A DNA stretch of 7,185 nt from Candidatus Zixiibacteriota bacterium (GTDB taxonomy: Bacteria > Zixibacteria > MSB-5A5 > JAABVY01): NCBI GenBank assembly GCA_014730285.1, contig WJIM01000215.1, positions 1 to 7,185 on the forward strand. The letters run 5' to 3'. Within the stretch, counting starts at the first letter, position 1. Every line of letters begins with the position of its first letter. This document shows, in pieces, positions 1 to 5,786 of the stretch. Made by a program: the position numbers and the translations under genes. The notes under the pieces are model-generated. The model had not been told where the DNA came from, ran no database searches, and was given only the letters and a program-made list of their open reading frames with translations.

Positions 1-355
1 ATATTTCGAGCTTCTGAATAATCTTGGCTTCGAACTGGAAAGATTCGGCCCGAGATCACTGGCAATATATGCGGTCCCTGCAGTGGCTACAGGCAAGAAT
101 CCGGAGACTCTGGTGCGCGATCTTCTATCGGATTTGATGGAGTACGGAGAGGAGTCCGAGGATAGTTTCAAGCTTGCCGCGCAACGATTTGCCTGCCATA
201 CCGCAGTGCGGGGCGGAGATAGGCTGTCCGAGGAGATGATGCGCGGCCTGGTGAGAGAACTCTTCAAGGCGGAGAATCCGTATATCTGCCCGCATGGCCG
301 GCCGACTATAATCCGCTATACTGTTGAGGGATTGAGATCGCAGTTTGGAAGGTAG
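1..355 (+). CDS. mutL: DNA mismatch repair protein MutL, C-terminal fragment (5' end outside window)
   Basis: The reading frame is open from base 2 to the TAG at 353-355 and gives about 117 residues, the end of the MutL dimerisation/endonuclease domain. MutL couples MutS mismatch recognition to strand incision and excision. Visible family hallmarks are the FGPRSLAIYAVPA stretch, the ACHTAVR motif followed by GDRLSEEMM, and the terminal CPHGRPTII motif. In MutL proteins with nuclease activity, the ACxxA and C-P-H-G-R-P cysteines and histidine belong to the metal-binding site. This copy therefore looks endonuclease-competent, as in bacteria without MutH; the DQHA motif that would complete the site lies upstream of the window. 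An internal GTG at 83 is not a real start, because the conserved sequence continues through it. The last 11 bases overlap miaA, suggesting translational coupling. Identification is firm; the N-terminal ATPase half cannot be seen. Confidence 0.95.
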   Translation, partial: YFELLNNLGFELERFGPRSLAIYAVPAVATGKNPETLVRDLLSDLMEYGEESEDSFKLAAQRFACHTAVRGGDRLSEEMMRGLVRELFKAENPYICPHGRPTIIRYTVEGLRSQFGR

Positions 356-1274
356 TGAAAAGAAAAAGGTACTGGGGCTTCTGGGTCCGACCGGAGTGGG
401 CAAGACCGGTCTGGCGATTGAATTGTGCCAGAAGCTGAAGGGTGAGGTCGTTTCCTGCGATTCGCGTCAGATTTACAAAGACCTCGATATCGGCACAGCC
501 AAACCGGATGCAGAGGAGCGAAAAAAAGCAAAGCATCATTTAATCGATATAATTGAAATGGGGGAAGTCTTTTCTGCGTATAGATATAGACAAGCGGCTC
601 TGGAGGTTATCGAGGATATTTTCTCACGGGGAAGGCAGCCATTGGTAGTCGGCGGTACGGGACTTTACTATCGTGCCCTGACAGAGGGCTTTTTCGAGGT
701 GCCGGAAAATGATGAGGAGCTTAGAGAGAAGCTTGAAAGCGAGGCGGAGGAAAAGGGCAATCAGCATCTCTGGAACAGGCTGAATGAGGTCGATCCGGAT
801 TCTGCTGAGAAAATATCTGTCTCCGATAAATTTAGAATAATCCGTGCTTTAGAGATTTTTGAGCTGTGCGGAGCAAAAAAATCAGAATTATCCGATAAGG
901 GGGAGTATCCCGATAAGCGCTATAAATTTATAACATTCGGCCTGAATATGCCGCGAAAAGAGCTGTATGAGCGGATCAACCGGCGGGTGGATTCTATGCT
1001 CGAATCGGGCTGGATCGAGGAGGCCAAAAATTTAATTTCGAGTTCAAAATTAAATTCAAGAAACAATCAGAAGTTAATGGGGTATAATTATTTATATAAA
1101 TATATAAATGGAACAATTGACCACAAGGAGTGTGTTGAAAAAATCAAACAGGCCCACCGTAATTATGCCAAACGGCAGCTTACCTGGTTCAAACGGGTGA
1201 GCCGAATCAGATGGATTTCGGCCAAAGATCACCAAAAAGCTGAAAAAATACTGGAAGTATTTACTAAGCAGTAA
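345..1274 (+). CDS. miaA: tRNA dimethylallyltransferase MiaA
   Basis: MiaA transfers a dimethylallyl group from DMAPP to N6 of A37 in tRNAs reading UNN codons, the first step toward ms2i6A. The 309-residue product has the usual family length. The P-loop GPTGVGKT is at residues 14-21, followed by DSRQIY (39-44), GTAKP (50-54), the HHLID segment (64-68), GGTGLYYRAL (103-112) and RIIRALEIFE. Near the C-terminus is AHRNYAKRQLTWFKR, which matches the family's TR-x-YAKRQ-TWF signature except that the usual Thr is His. The start is TTG at 345: an in-frame TGA at 333-335 blocks any earlier start, and no ATG or GTG falls between that stop and the P-loop. A GAGGG at 326-330 lies 14 bases upstream, rather far for a Shine-Dalgarno site. 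With the 11-base overlap onto mutL, initiation probably depends on coupling. Bases about 1025-1135 are markedly AT-rich compared with the rest of the gene. Confidence 0.96.
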   Translation: MEGSEKKKVLGLLGPTGVGKTGLAIELCQKLKGEVVSCDSRQIYKDLDIGTAKPDAEERKKAKHHLIDIIEMGEVFSAYRYRQAALEVIEDIFSRGRQPLVVGGTGLYYRALTEGFFEVPENDEELREKLESEAEEKGNQHLWNRLNEVDPDSAEKISVSDKFRIIRALEIFELCGAKKSELSDKGEYPDKRYKFITFGLNMPRKELYERINRRVDSMLESGWIEEAKNLISSSKLNSRNNQKLMGYNYLYKYINGTIDHKECVEKIKQAHRNYAKRQLTWFKRVSRIRWISAKDHQKAEKILEVFTKQ

Positions 1275-1340
1275 GTTATCCGGCGAATATGCCGATTTAT
1301 AAAAAGAATATTGCTTCTTTTGGATAAACGCAAAAATATC

Positions 1341-1380
1341 TTGACAAAGAGACTTAACAATTTTTTCATTATGTTGTCAA
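1341..1380 (+). promoter_or_regulatory. Candidate promoter with an embedded 7-base dyad upstream of the transglycosylase operon
   Basis: A perfect consensus -35 hexamer TTGACA lies at 1341-1346. Seventeen bases later is TTTCAT (1364-1369), which matches the -10 consensus at four of six positions; CATTAT at 1367-1372 is an alternative with a 20-base gap. TTGACAA (1341-1347) is repeated as its exact reverse complement TTGTCAA at 1374-1380, separated by 26 bases. A regulator or an mRNA hairpin could use this dyad. The 149-base gap between miaA and the next gene is the only sizeable non-coding stretch in the plus-strand block, so this is where a new transcript would be expected to begin. The -35 is strong, the -10 weak, and the sigma preference of this lineage is unknown. 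Confidence 0.45.
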
Positions 1381-1410
1381 TCAATAGGTTGCTAAGGATA
1401 CAACTTATCA

Positions 1411-1416
1411 GAAGGG
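1411..1416 (+). promoter_or_regulatory. Shine-Dalgarno site that favours ATG 1424 over TTG 1421
   Basis: GAAGGG lies seven bases before the ATG at 1424 but only four bases before the adjacent in-frame TTG at 1421. The usual spacing and the better codon both favour ATG. Confidence 0.6.
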
Positions 1417-1423
1417 TATATTG

Positions 1424-4060
1424 ATGAGAGAGCTACTGAGAATTGCCTTAATATTGGGGATTGCGGTGGTGTTGTCATGCAGTTCACATGTGCGTGACGG
1501 CAGTACTGCCGAGGCGGATTTACCGCCCGCAGATGAGACTTATGATGAGCAAGATGATTATTCATTTGCAACAGATGAGTATGAAGATTCAACCGATATC
1601 CTTGAGTTCGAGGATCCCGGGGCTCCGGAAAGCCAGATCACAGACGAGGATATCAGATATAAATTCAGCTTAGCCGAGGAGTACTATGCCTTTGGTGTGG
1701 CTGCAAACTTGAAAAAGAACTGGGATGAGGCGCAGTATAATTTCGAGAAAGCGATTGAAATCTTGACCTCGATGGATCTGACATTCGATACCACCGATGC
1801 CGAGATGGTTATTCTCGAGCACAGCTATCGTCGGCTGATGAATGAGATCGCCGCCGATTATAAGCTTACCCTGTTCAATCTTAATATTTTATCGGAGGAT
1901 GCCTCGCCCTTTGCTATCGATGAAAAGTTCGCGCTTTTAGACAGCCTGACAGGCTTTGCCCGCGATACAATCGTTACCACCGATGAGGGTATTGAGGAAG
2001 TAACCTACGACATGCCGATTGTGCTTAACGATCGGGTGAAGAAATGGATAATATATTTCCAGACCTCGGCCCGAAAAAATATGGAAATCTGGCTGGCCCG
2101 CTCGGGTATGTATATCCCCTTGATGGAAAAGATTTTGGAGGAAGAGGGAGTGCCGCATGATCTGGTTTATCTGCCGATTATCGAAAGCGGTTTCTCCTCA
2201 AGAGCCTATTCCAGCGTGGCGGCCATCGGCTTCTGGCAGTTCATGTCCTACACCGCCCGTGACTGGGGCCTGAGGATGAACTGGTGGTATGACGAGAGGC
2301 GCGATTTCGAAAAGGCAACCCGCGCCGCGGCAAAATACCTGAAGTATTTGTATGGGACGACCAAGGACTGGCGTCTTGCTCTGACCTCATACAACGGCGG
2401 CCTTCGCAATGTTAACCTGATGAAAAACAATCGCAGAAACAGGGGTAAGGATTACTGGGACTGGCGAATACGCAATTCGCAGATGAGAAACTTTGTGCCC
2501 AAGTATATGGCGGCAGCCATAATAGCCAAGCAGCCCGAGAGATACGGCTTTGATATTCAATACGGCGAGCCGTTGAAATGGGATGTGGTTACTATTGACC
2601 GTGCTATTTATCTGAAAGATATAGCGCAGGCAACCGGAGTATCTGTCAAGAAAATCAAGGAGCTCAATCCGGCTATTCTGCGCGATTATACGCCCCCGGA
2701 TATGAAGCAGTTCAAGCTGCGGATTCCGGTGGGAAAATCAGGTCAGTTTTATGCTGATTACGGCGCTATGAAATCGCCCAAGGAGACAAGCTGGGTGCGG
2801 CACAGAATCAGGCGCGGCGAGACTGTCTCGACAATTGCCAGAAAGTACGGCGTTTCTCAGGCCTCGATTATTCAGGCCAATAATCTCAGGAGACCTTACA
2901 GGATTATCGCCGGTCACAGGCTTATGGTTCCGGTTCCGCTCGAGCGCGGGGGCAGCTATACTTCGCGAGATTACAGCCTAACCGGGGATGTCTACATAGT
3001 TCGACCGGGTGATAATCTAAACAGCATCGCCAAAGGCTTCGGGACTTCGGCTAATGCGATTGCAAAGGCCAATAATCTGCGCAATAAACACCGAATAGCG
3101 GTCGGGCAGAAGCTTAATATCCCCGGATATTCTGCCAAAAGCTATGCTAAAGGCGAATTCTTTCGCCACACGATCAGAAGAGGGGACACGCTCTATAAAC
3201 TGGCCAGCCGTTACGGCACTACTATAAACGAGATTTGCCGCATGAATAATATCTCGCGCCGTACCACGCTGGTTGTAGGCCACAGGTTGAGAATTCCGGG
3301 TAATCCCCCGGGTCAGTCATACGCGGCATCGAATCAGCCGTATACCGGCGAATATTTTATGCACACGATTAGAAAAGGCCAGAATCTCTCGTATCTGGCA
3401 GATAAATACGGTACATCGGTTGGACAGATTTGCCTGGCCAATGGTATTTCCAGCCGGACGACATTGTATCCCGGCCAGAAGTTGAAGATTCCGGGCAAGG
3501 AGCCCTCATCGGCTTTCAAGGCGCACAAAGTTAATACTGGAAGCGAATCAGGCTATTTCGTGCATACTGTCAGGCGCGGCCAGAATCTAACGTACCTGGC
3601 TCGTAAGTATGGCACAACTGTGAATGCGATCTGCAAGCTCAACGGTATTTCCAGCAGAGGCACTCTTTATCCGGGGCAGGATTTGAAGATTCCCGGCAGT
3701 GATTCATCGATCAAAACCGCCGGCACAGGTGGTTCCGGTGATGAGTATATAGTGCATACTGTTGCGCGCGGTGATAATCTGACCAGCATCGCCAACAGGT
3801 ACGGCACGACTGTGCAGGCGATATGCGCCTTGAACGGTATCTCCAGGCACAAAACTCTTTATACCGGGGAGAAATTGAACGTCCCTTTCGGAGGAACGGC
3901 GACAGGTAATTATGTTTTTTATGTTGTCCAGAGGGGCGACACCTTATGGGATATCGCACAGACATTCGGCACCTCTACACATGAGATCATAAATCTCAAT
4001 AATCATATAAATCCACACAATCTTCGTGTGGGCGAAAAATTGAAAATAAGGGCTAACTGA
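1424..4060 (+). CDS. Lipoprotein lytic murein transglycosylase (MltD-like) with seven LysM domains
   Basis: An 878-residue enzyme predicted to cleave the MurNAc-GlcNAc bond of peptidoglycan while staying bound to murein. A short hydrophobic signal ends in the lipobox VLSC (Cys19), and Ser at +2 suggests sorting to the outer membrane. Residues about 25-75 are a low-complexity acidic linker. About 80-115 looks TPR-like. About 235-370 is the transglycosylase domain: IIESGF with the likely catalytic Glu254, then GFWQFM, TARDWGL, YDERRDF, AAAKYL and the YNGG motif near 323. About 390-437 is the divergent LysM-like segment that follows the catalytic domain in MltD-type enzymes. Seven canonical LysM domains then occupy about 457-875, ending at the C-terminus. 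E. coli MltD is about half this length with fewer LysM domains, so the repeat array is expanded. The next gene begins one base after the stop. Substrate class is confident; in vivo role (division, remodelling or recycling) is not determinable. Confidence 0.93.
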   Translation: MRELLRIALILGIAVVLSCSSHVRDGSTAEADLPPADETYDEQDDYSFATDEYEDSTDILEFEDPGAPESQITDEDIRYKFSLAEEYYAFGVAANLKKNWDEAQYNFEKAIEILTSMDLTFDTTDAEMVILEHSYRRLMNEIAADYKLTLFNLNILSEDASPFAIDEKFALLDSLTGFARDTIVTTDEGIEEVTYDMPIVLNDRVKKWIIYFQTSARKNMEIWLARSGMYIPLMEKILEEEGVPHDLVYLPIIESGFSSRAYSSVAAIGFWQFMSYTARDWGLRMNWWYDERRDFEKATRAAAKYLKYLYGTTKDWRLALTSYNGGLRNVNLMKNNRRNRGKDYWDWRIRNSQMRNFVPKYMAAAIIAKQPERYGFDIQYGEPLKWDVVTIDRAIYLKDIAQATGVSVKKIKELNPAILRDYTPPDMKQFKLRIPVGKSGQFYADYGAMKSPKETSWVRHRIRRGETVSTIARKYGVSQASIIQANNLRRPYRIIAGHRLMVPVPLERGGSYTSRDYSLTGDVYIVRPGDNLNSIAKGFGTSANAIAKANNLRNKHRIAVGQKLNIPGYSAKSYAKGEFFRHTIRRGDTLYKLASRYGTTINEICRMNNISRRTTLVVGHRLRIPGNPPGQSYAASNQPYTGEYFMHTIRKGQNLSYLADKYGTSVGQICLANGISSRTTLYPGQKLKIPGKEPSSAFKAHKVNTGSESGYFVHTVRRGQNLTYLARKYGTTVNAICKLNGISSRGTLYPGQDLKIPGSDSSIKTAGTGGSGDEYIVHTVARGDNLTSIANRYGTTVQAICALNGISRHKTLYTGEKLNVPFGGTATGNYVFYVVQRGDTLWDIAQTFGTSTHEIINLNNHINPHNLRVGEKLKIRAN
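2792..4048 (+). repeat. Array of seven LysM-coding repeats, units 3-6 most alike
   Basis: LysM units fall at about 2792-2935, 2990-3127, 3161-3298, 3356-3493, 3557-3694, 3746-3886 and 3911-4048, each about 46 residues and joined by Ser/Gly/Thr-rich linkers of variable length. Each has a GD/GQ/GE turn after the first strand, a YGT/FGT helix boundary, an N-x-I/L core and a GxxLxIP end. Units 3-6 share an NGISSRTTLYPGQKLKIPG-like block and recognisably similar codons, including GGTATTTCCAGC in two of them. This suggests recent tandem duplication relative to units 1, 2 and 7. LysM binds GlcNAc-containing glycans, so the array should give multivalent murein binding. Confidence 0.9.
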
Positions 4061-4061
4061 T

Positions 4062-4958
4062 TTGGCCAAAAGCAGAACTGTCATATTGGTTATTGTGGGT
4101 GGTGGATTTCTGCTGCTATTCCTTGTCTTTTTCATAATTGGAATTATGGGAATGATGGGTACCGGCACGCGAACTTCATGGGTTGGATTCGGTGATAAGA
4201 TTGCGGTTGTGCCGATTGAAGGTCAGATTTTCGAGTCCGACCGCGTCGTGAGTCAGCTTCGCGATTATGCCGACAACGGATCGGTGAAGGGTATTTTGAT
4301 CCGGGTCAATTCTCCCGGCGGAGTTGTCAGCCCCGCTCAGGAGATATACGACGAGATCAAGAGAATTCGAGCCGAATACGATAAGCCGGTGGTGGTCTCA
4401 ATGGGTTCGGTGGCGGCCTCAGGCGGATATTATATCGCCTGCGCCGGTGATTATATTTTCGCGAATCCCGGGACATTGACAGGTTCAATCGGGGTGATAC
4501 TTCAGTACCCGATTGTGGAAGATCTGATGGATATGATCGGCGTCGATCATGAGACAATAAAATCCGGAGATGTTAAGGATGTCGGTTCACCCTTCAGGCG
4601 CCCCACAGCAGAGGACAGTGTTATGCTCCAGGCGGCGATCGATGATATCCACAAGCAGTTTGTGGATGTGGTGGCTGCCGACCGCGGACTTGAGCGTGAA
4701 GAGGTTTTGCAAATTGCGGACGGCTCGATTTTTACCGGCAATCAGGCTCTCGGACTGGGGCTGATCGATTCTCTGGGCAGCCAGGAGGCAGCAATCCGCT
4801 ATCTGGCTGAGCTGGCCGGCATGAAGGGCGATATAGACAGAGTCCGTCCCAGAGTCCGAAGGGAGCCGTCACTTTTGGATCTGTTGGGCAGTTTGAAGCA
4901 GGAATATATCGAGACCGGCCTGTTCAGCGGTCCCAAGCTGATGTATTTATACAGGTGA
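4062..4958 (+). CDS. sppA: Signal peptide peptidase SppA, short 36K-type, peptidase family S49
   Basis: A membrane-anchored serine protease that degrades cleaved signal peptides and other membrane-embedded fragments. The 298-residue product has one N-terminal transmembrane segment (about 6-32) and a single S49 domain, so it is the short Bacillus-type form and not the duplicated E. coli form. Seen in order: VPIEGQI (50-56), LIRVNSPGG (79-87), GSVAASGGYYIA (115-126) with nucleophile Ser120, the GTLTGSIGVI block, and IKSGDVKDVGSPFR with Lys172. The Ser-Lys distance of 52 residues equals that of the B. subtilis SppA dyad (Ser147/Lys199). The start is TTG at 4062, one base after the preceding stop, with AAGGG (4048-4052) nine bases upstream, implying translational coupling to the transglycosylase. 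The stop overlaps the Shine-Dalgarno site of the next gene. Confidence 0.94.
   Translation: MAKSRTVILVIVGGGFLLLFLVFFIIGIMGMMGTGTRTSWVGFGDKIAVVPIEGQIFESDRVVSQLRDYADNGSVKGILIRVNSPGGVVSPAQEIYDEIKRIRAEYDKPVVVSMGSVAASGGYYIACAGDYIFANPGTLTGSIGVILQYPIVEDLMDMIGVDHETIKSGDVKDVGSPFRRPTAEDSVMLQAAIDDIHKQFVDVVAADRGLEREEVLQIADGSIFTGNQALGLGLIDSLGSQEAAIRYLAELAGMKGDIDRVRPRVRREPSLLDLLGSLKQEYIETGLFSGPKLMYLYR
4953..4958 (+). promoter_or_regulatory. Shine-Dalgarno site that fixes the FmdB-family start
   Basis: AGGTGA at 4953-4958 lies five bases before ATG 4964. It contains the alternative in-frame GTG (4955-4957) and the stop codon of sppA. The ATG gives the canonical MPIYEY N-terminus, so the GTG is a component of the ribosome-binding site and not the start. 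Confidence 0.7.
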
Positions 4959-4963
4959 TTGCT

Positions 4964-5188
4964 ATGCCGATTTATGAATATGTTTGCAAAAAATGCGGAG
5001 ATGAATTTGAAGAGCTGATAAGGGGTTCGGAAGAAGCGGCTGTGTGTCCGCGATGCGAATCGGGCGACTGCGAGAAAAAACTTTCGGTATTCGGTTTCTC
5101 GTCCGGTAACGGATTCACATCTTCGGCCGGACATTCCGGTTGCGCGGGGTGCAGTCCCAGCCCGGGAAAGTGTAAAGGTTGCAAATAA
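4964..5188 (+). CDS. FmdB-family putative regulatory zinc-ribbon protein
   Basis: A 74-residue protein beginning MPIYEYVCKKCG, the diagnostic opening of the FmdB family. Two CxxC knuckles (Cys8/Cys11 and Cys28/Cys31) should bind one zinc ion. The tail is Gly/Ser-rich and cysteine-dense, with CAGC and CKGC pairs at the end, as in many family members. The family was named for a proposed regulator of formamidase/amidase expression in Methylophilus, but most members have no proven function, so a specific regulatory role here would be a guess. It sits five bases after the sppA stop and shares its transcript. A GTG nine bases upstream would add MIA but overlaps the Shine-Dalgarno site. Confidence 0.9.
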   Translation: MPIYEYVCKKCGDEFEELIRGSEEAAVCPRCESGDCEKKLSVFGFSSGNGFTSSAGHSGCAGCSPSPGKCKGCK

Positions 5189-5222
5189 AGCAGGTAATAG
5201 ATTTTTATTTAAGGAGGGAAAA

Positions 5223-5513
5223 ATGACCAAAGCAGATTTGGTTGAACAGGTCGCGGAGAAAACCGGTCTGACCCGGACAGATGTGGCTGTCGTGGTAGAC
5301 ACATTTCTGGATACGGTGAAAAAGTCGATGGAAACCGGTAATAACATCGAAATCAGGGGCTTCGGCACATTCAAAATCAAACTTCGCAAGGCCCGCAAAG
5401 CCCGCAATCCGAGAACCGGTGAGGAGGTTCCTGTTCCGGACCGCAAGGTACCGGTCTTTAAACCGTCGAATGAGTTCAAGAATATGATTACAAAACTGCC
5501 GCTCGACCAATAA
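5223..5513 (+). CDS. HU/IHF-family nucleoid DNA-binding protein
   Basis: A small dimeric DNA-bending protein that organises the nucleoid. The 96-residue product is slightly longer than the usual 90, owing to a short C-terminal tail (KLPLDQ). The N-terminal dimerisation helices start MTKADLVEQVAEKTGL. The core signature RGFGTF is at 45-50, and the DNA-binding arm carries RNPRTGE (61-67), whose Pro63 is the residue that intercalates into DNA in this family. The ending VPVFKPS (76-82) is also typical. The start has a near-perfect Shine-Dalgarno AAGGAGGG at 5211-5218, the best in the window together with that of the following small gene, fitting an abundant protein. HU versus IHF subunit cannot be decided from one sequence, so I give no symbol. 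It lies 34 bases after the FmdB-family gene. Confidence 0.95.
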   Translation: MTKADLVEQVAEKTGLTRTDVAVVVDTFLDTVKKSMETGNNIEIRGFGTFKIKLRKARKARNPRTGEEVPVPDRKVPVFKPSNEFKNMITKLPLDQ

Positions 5514-5527
5514 AAACAGCTTGCTTT

Positions 5528-5570
5528 TCGTATCAATTTTGTTAACTTGGGAAATTAATAATTGATACGA
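5528..5570. promoter_or_regulatory. 11-base perfect inverted repeat between the HU gene and the small basic gene
   Basis: TCGTATCAATT (5528-5538) and its exact reverse complement AATTGATACGA (5560-5570) flank 21 bases of AT-rich sequence that includes GTTAAC. The element begins 14 bases after the HU stop and ends four bases before the AGGAGG (5575-5580) of the next gene. There is no T-run after it, so it is not a standard terminator. It could be an operator for a dimeric regulator, an mRNA hairpin that uncouples or protects the downstream message, or a feedback site for the small ribosomal-type protein. No convincing -35/-10 pair accompanies it. The repeat is certain; the role is inference. 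Confidence 0.55.
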
Positions 5571-5584
5571 TAGCAGGAGGATAA

Positions 5585-5680
5585 ATGCCGTCTGGAAAAA
5601 AGAGAAAGCGTCAAAAGATCAAAACTCATAAGAGGAAAAAGAGAAGAAAACGCGATCGACACAAAAAGAAAGTTAAATAA
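5585..5680 (+). CDS. Small basic AURKAIP1/COX24-domain protein, probable bS22/mS38-like 30S ribosomal protein
   Basis: A 31-codon gene starting ATG at 5585 and ending TAA at 5678-5680. AGGAGG sits four bases upstream of the start and a strong terminator begins directly after the stop. The product opens MPSGKKRKRQKIKTHKRKKR and holds 20 Lys/Arg plus two His in 31 residues. The pattern MPSGKKRKR, then a T-H-K-R-K-K-R block, then an R-H-K-K-K tail is that of the small bacterial proteins annotated as AURKAIP1/COX24 domain-containing. Their relatives are mitochondrial mS38 and mycobacterial bS22, which sit on the small ribosomal subunit near the decoding-centre helix. I recognise the family by sequence pattern; function in this organism follows from homology. 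Its size makes it easy for gene callers to miss. A DNA-compaction role beside HU is a less likely alternative. Confidence 0.85.
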   Translation: MPSGKKRKRQKIKTHKRKKRRKRDRHKKKVK

Positions 5681-5681
5681 T

Positions 5682-5714
5682 AAATAGTCCGGCTCAGGCC
5701 GGACTATTTTTTTT
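5682..5714 (+). terminator. Intrinsic terminator of the plus-strand operon
   Basis: A perfect 12-base stem (5682-5693 with 5698-5709) closes on the tetraloop TCAG and merges into eight consecutive T residues (5707-5714). The GC-rich core is GTCCGGC/GCCGGAC. It starts two bases after the stop of the small basic gene and should end the transcript that carries the transglycosylase, sppA, FmdB-family, HU and ribosomal-protein genes. Confidence 0.93.
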
Positions 5715-5734
5715 CAGCATTGCATATAAAAAAT

Positions 5735-5765
5735 AAACCGTCCGGCATTAATTGCCGGACGGTTT
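5735..5765 (-). terminator. Terminator of the convergent minus-strand gene, possibly bidirectional
   Basis: A perfect 13-base stem (5735-5747 with 5753-5765) has the five-base loop TTAAT. Read on the minus strand it lies 21 bases past the stop of the dockerin gene and is followed by a T-rich tail (complement of the A-rich 5728-5734). On the plus strand it is followed by only TTTT (5763-5766), so it could act as a weaker backup for the plus operon. Confidence 0.85.
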
Positions 5766-5786
5766 TCTATTGGGGTTGTTTTTATC

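Noticed and set aside
1060..1088. Internal promoter in miaA using TATAAT at 1083-1088
   Set aside because: The hexamer 17 bases upstream (GAAACA) matches the -35 consensus at only three positions, and AT-rich coding sequence yields TATAAT easily.
1281..1294. CGGC-GAATAT-GCCG hairpin just after the miaA stop
   Set aside because: Four-base stem and no T-run.
1301..1321. AAAAGAA/TTCTTTT hairpin after miaA as a terminator
   Set aside because: The seven-base stem has only one G-C pair and only a four-T run that is part of the stem itself. It is too weak to call; readthrough into the next gene is possible.
2792..4048. Regularly spaced similar units considered as a CRISPR array or non-coding tandem repeat
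   Set aside because: The period is about 190-200 bases, the units are diverged at DNA level, and all encode LysM domains in one frame.
5183..5210. AAATAAA/TTTATTT inverted repeat between the FmdB-family gene and HU
   Set aside because: Pure A/T arms of seven bases overlapping a stop codon; expected by chance in an AT-rich gap.
4799..5536. A 245-codon open frame on the minus strand opposite sppA, the FmdB-family gene and HU
   Set aside because: It runs antisense across three well-identified genes, has no recognisable domain and no Shine-Dalgarno site I could support, and is best explained as a shadow of their codon usage.
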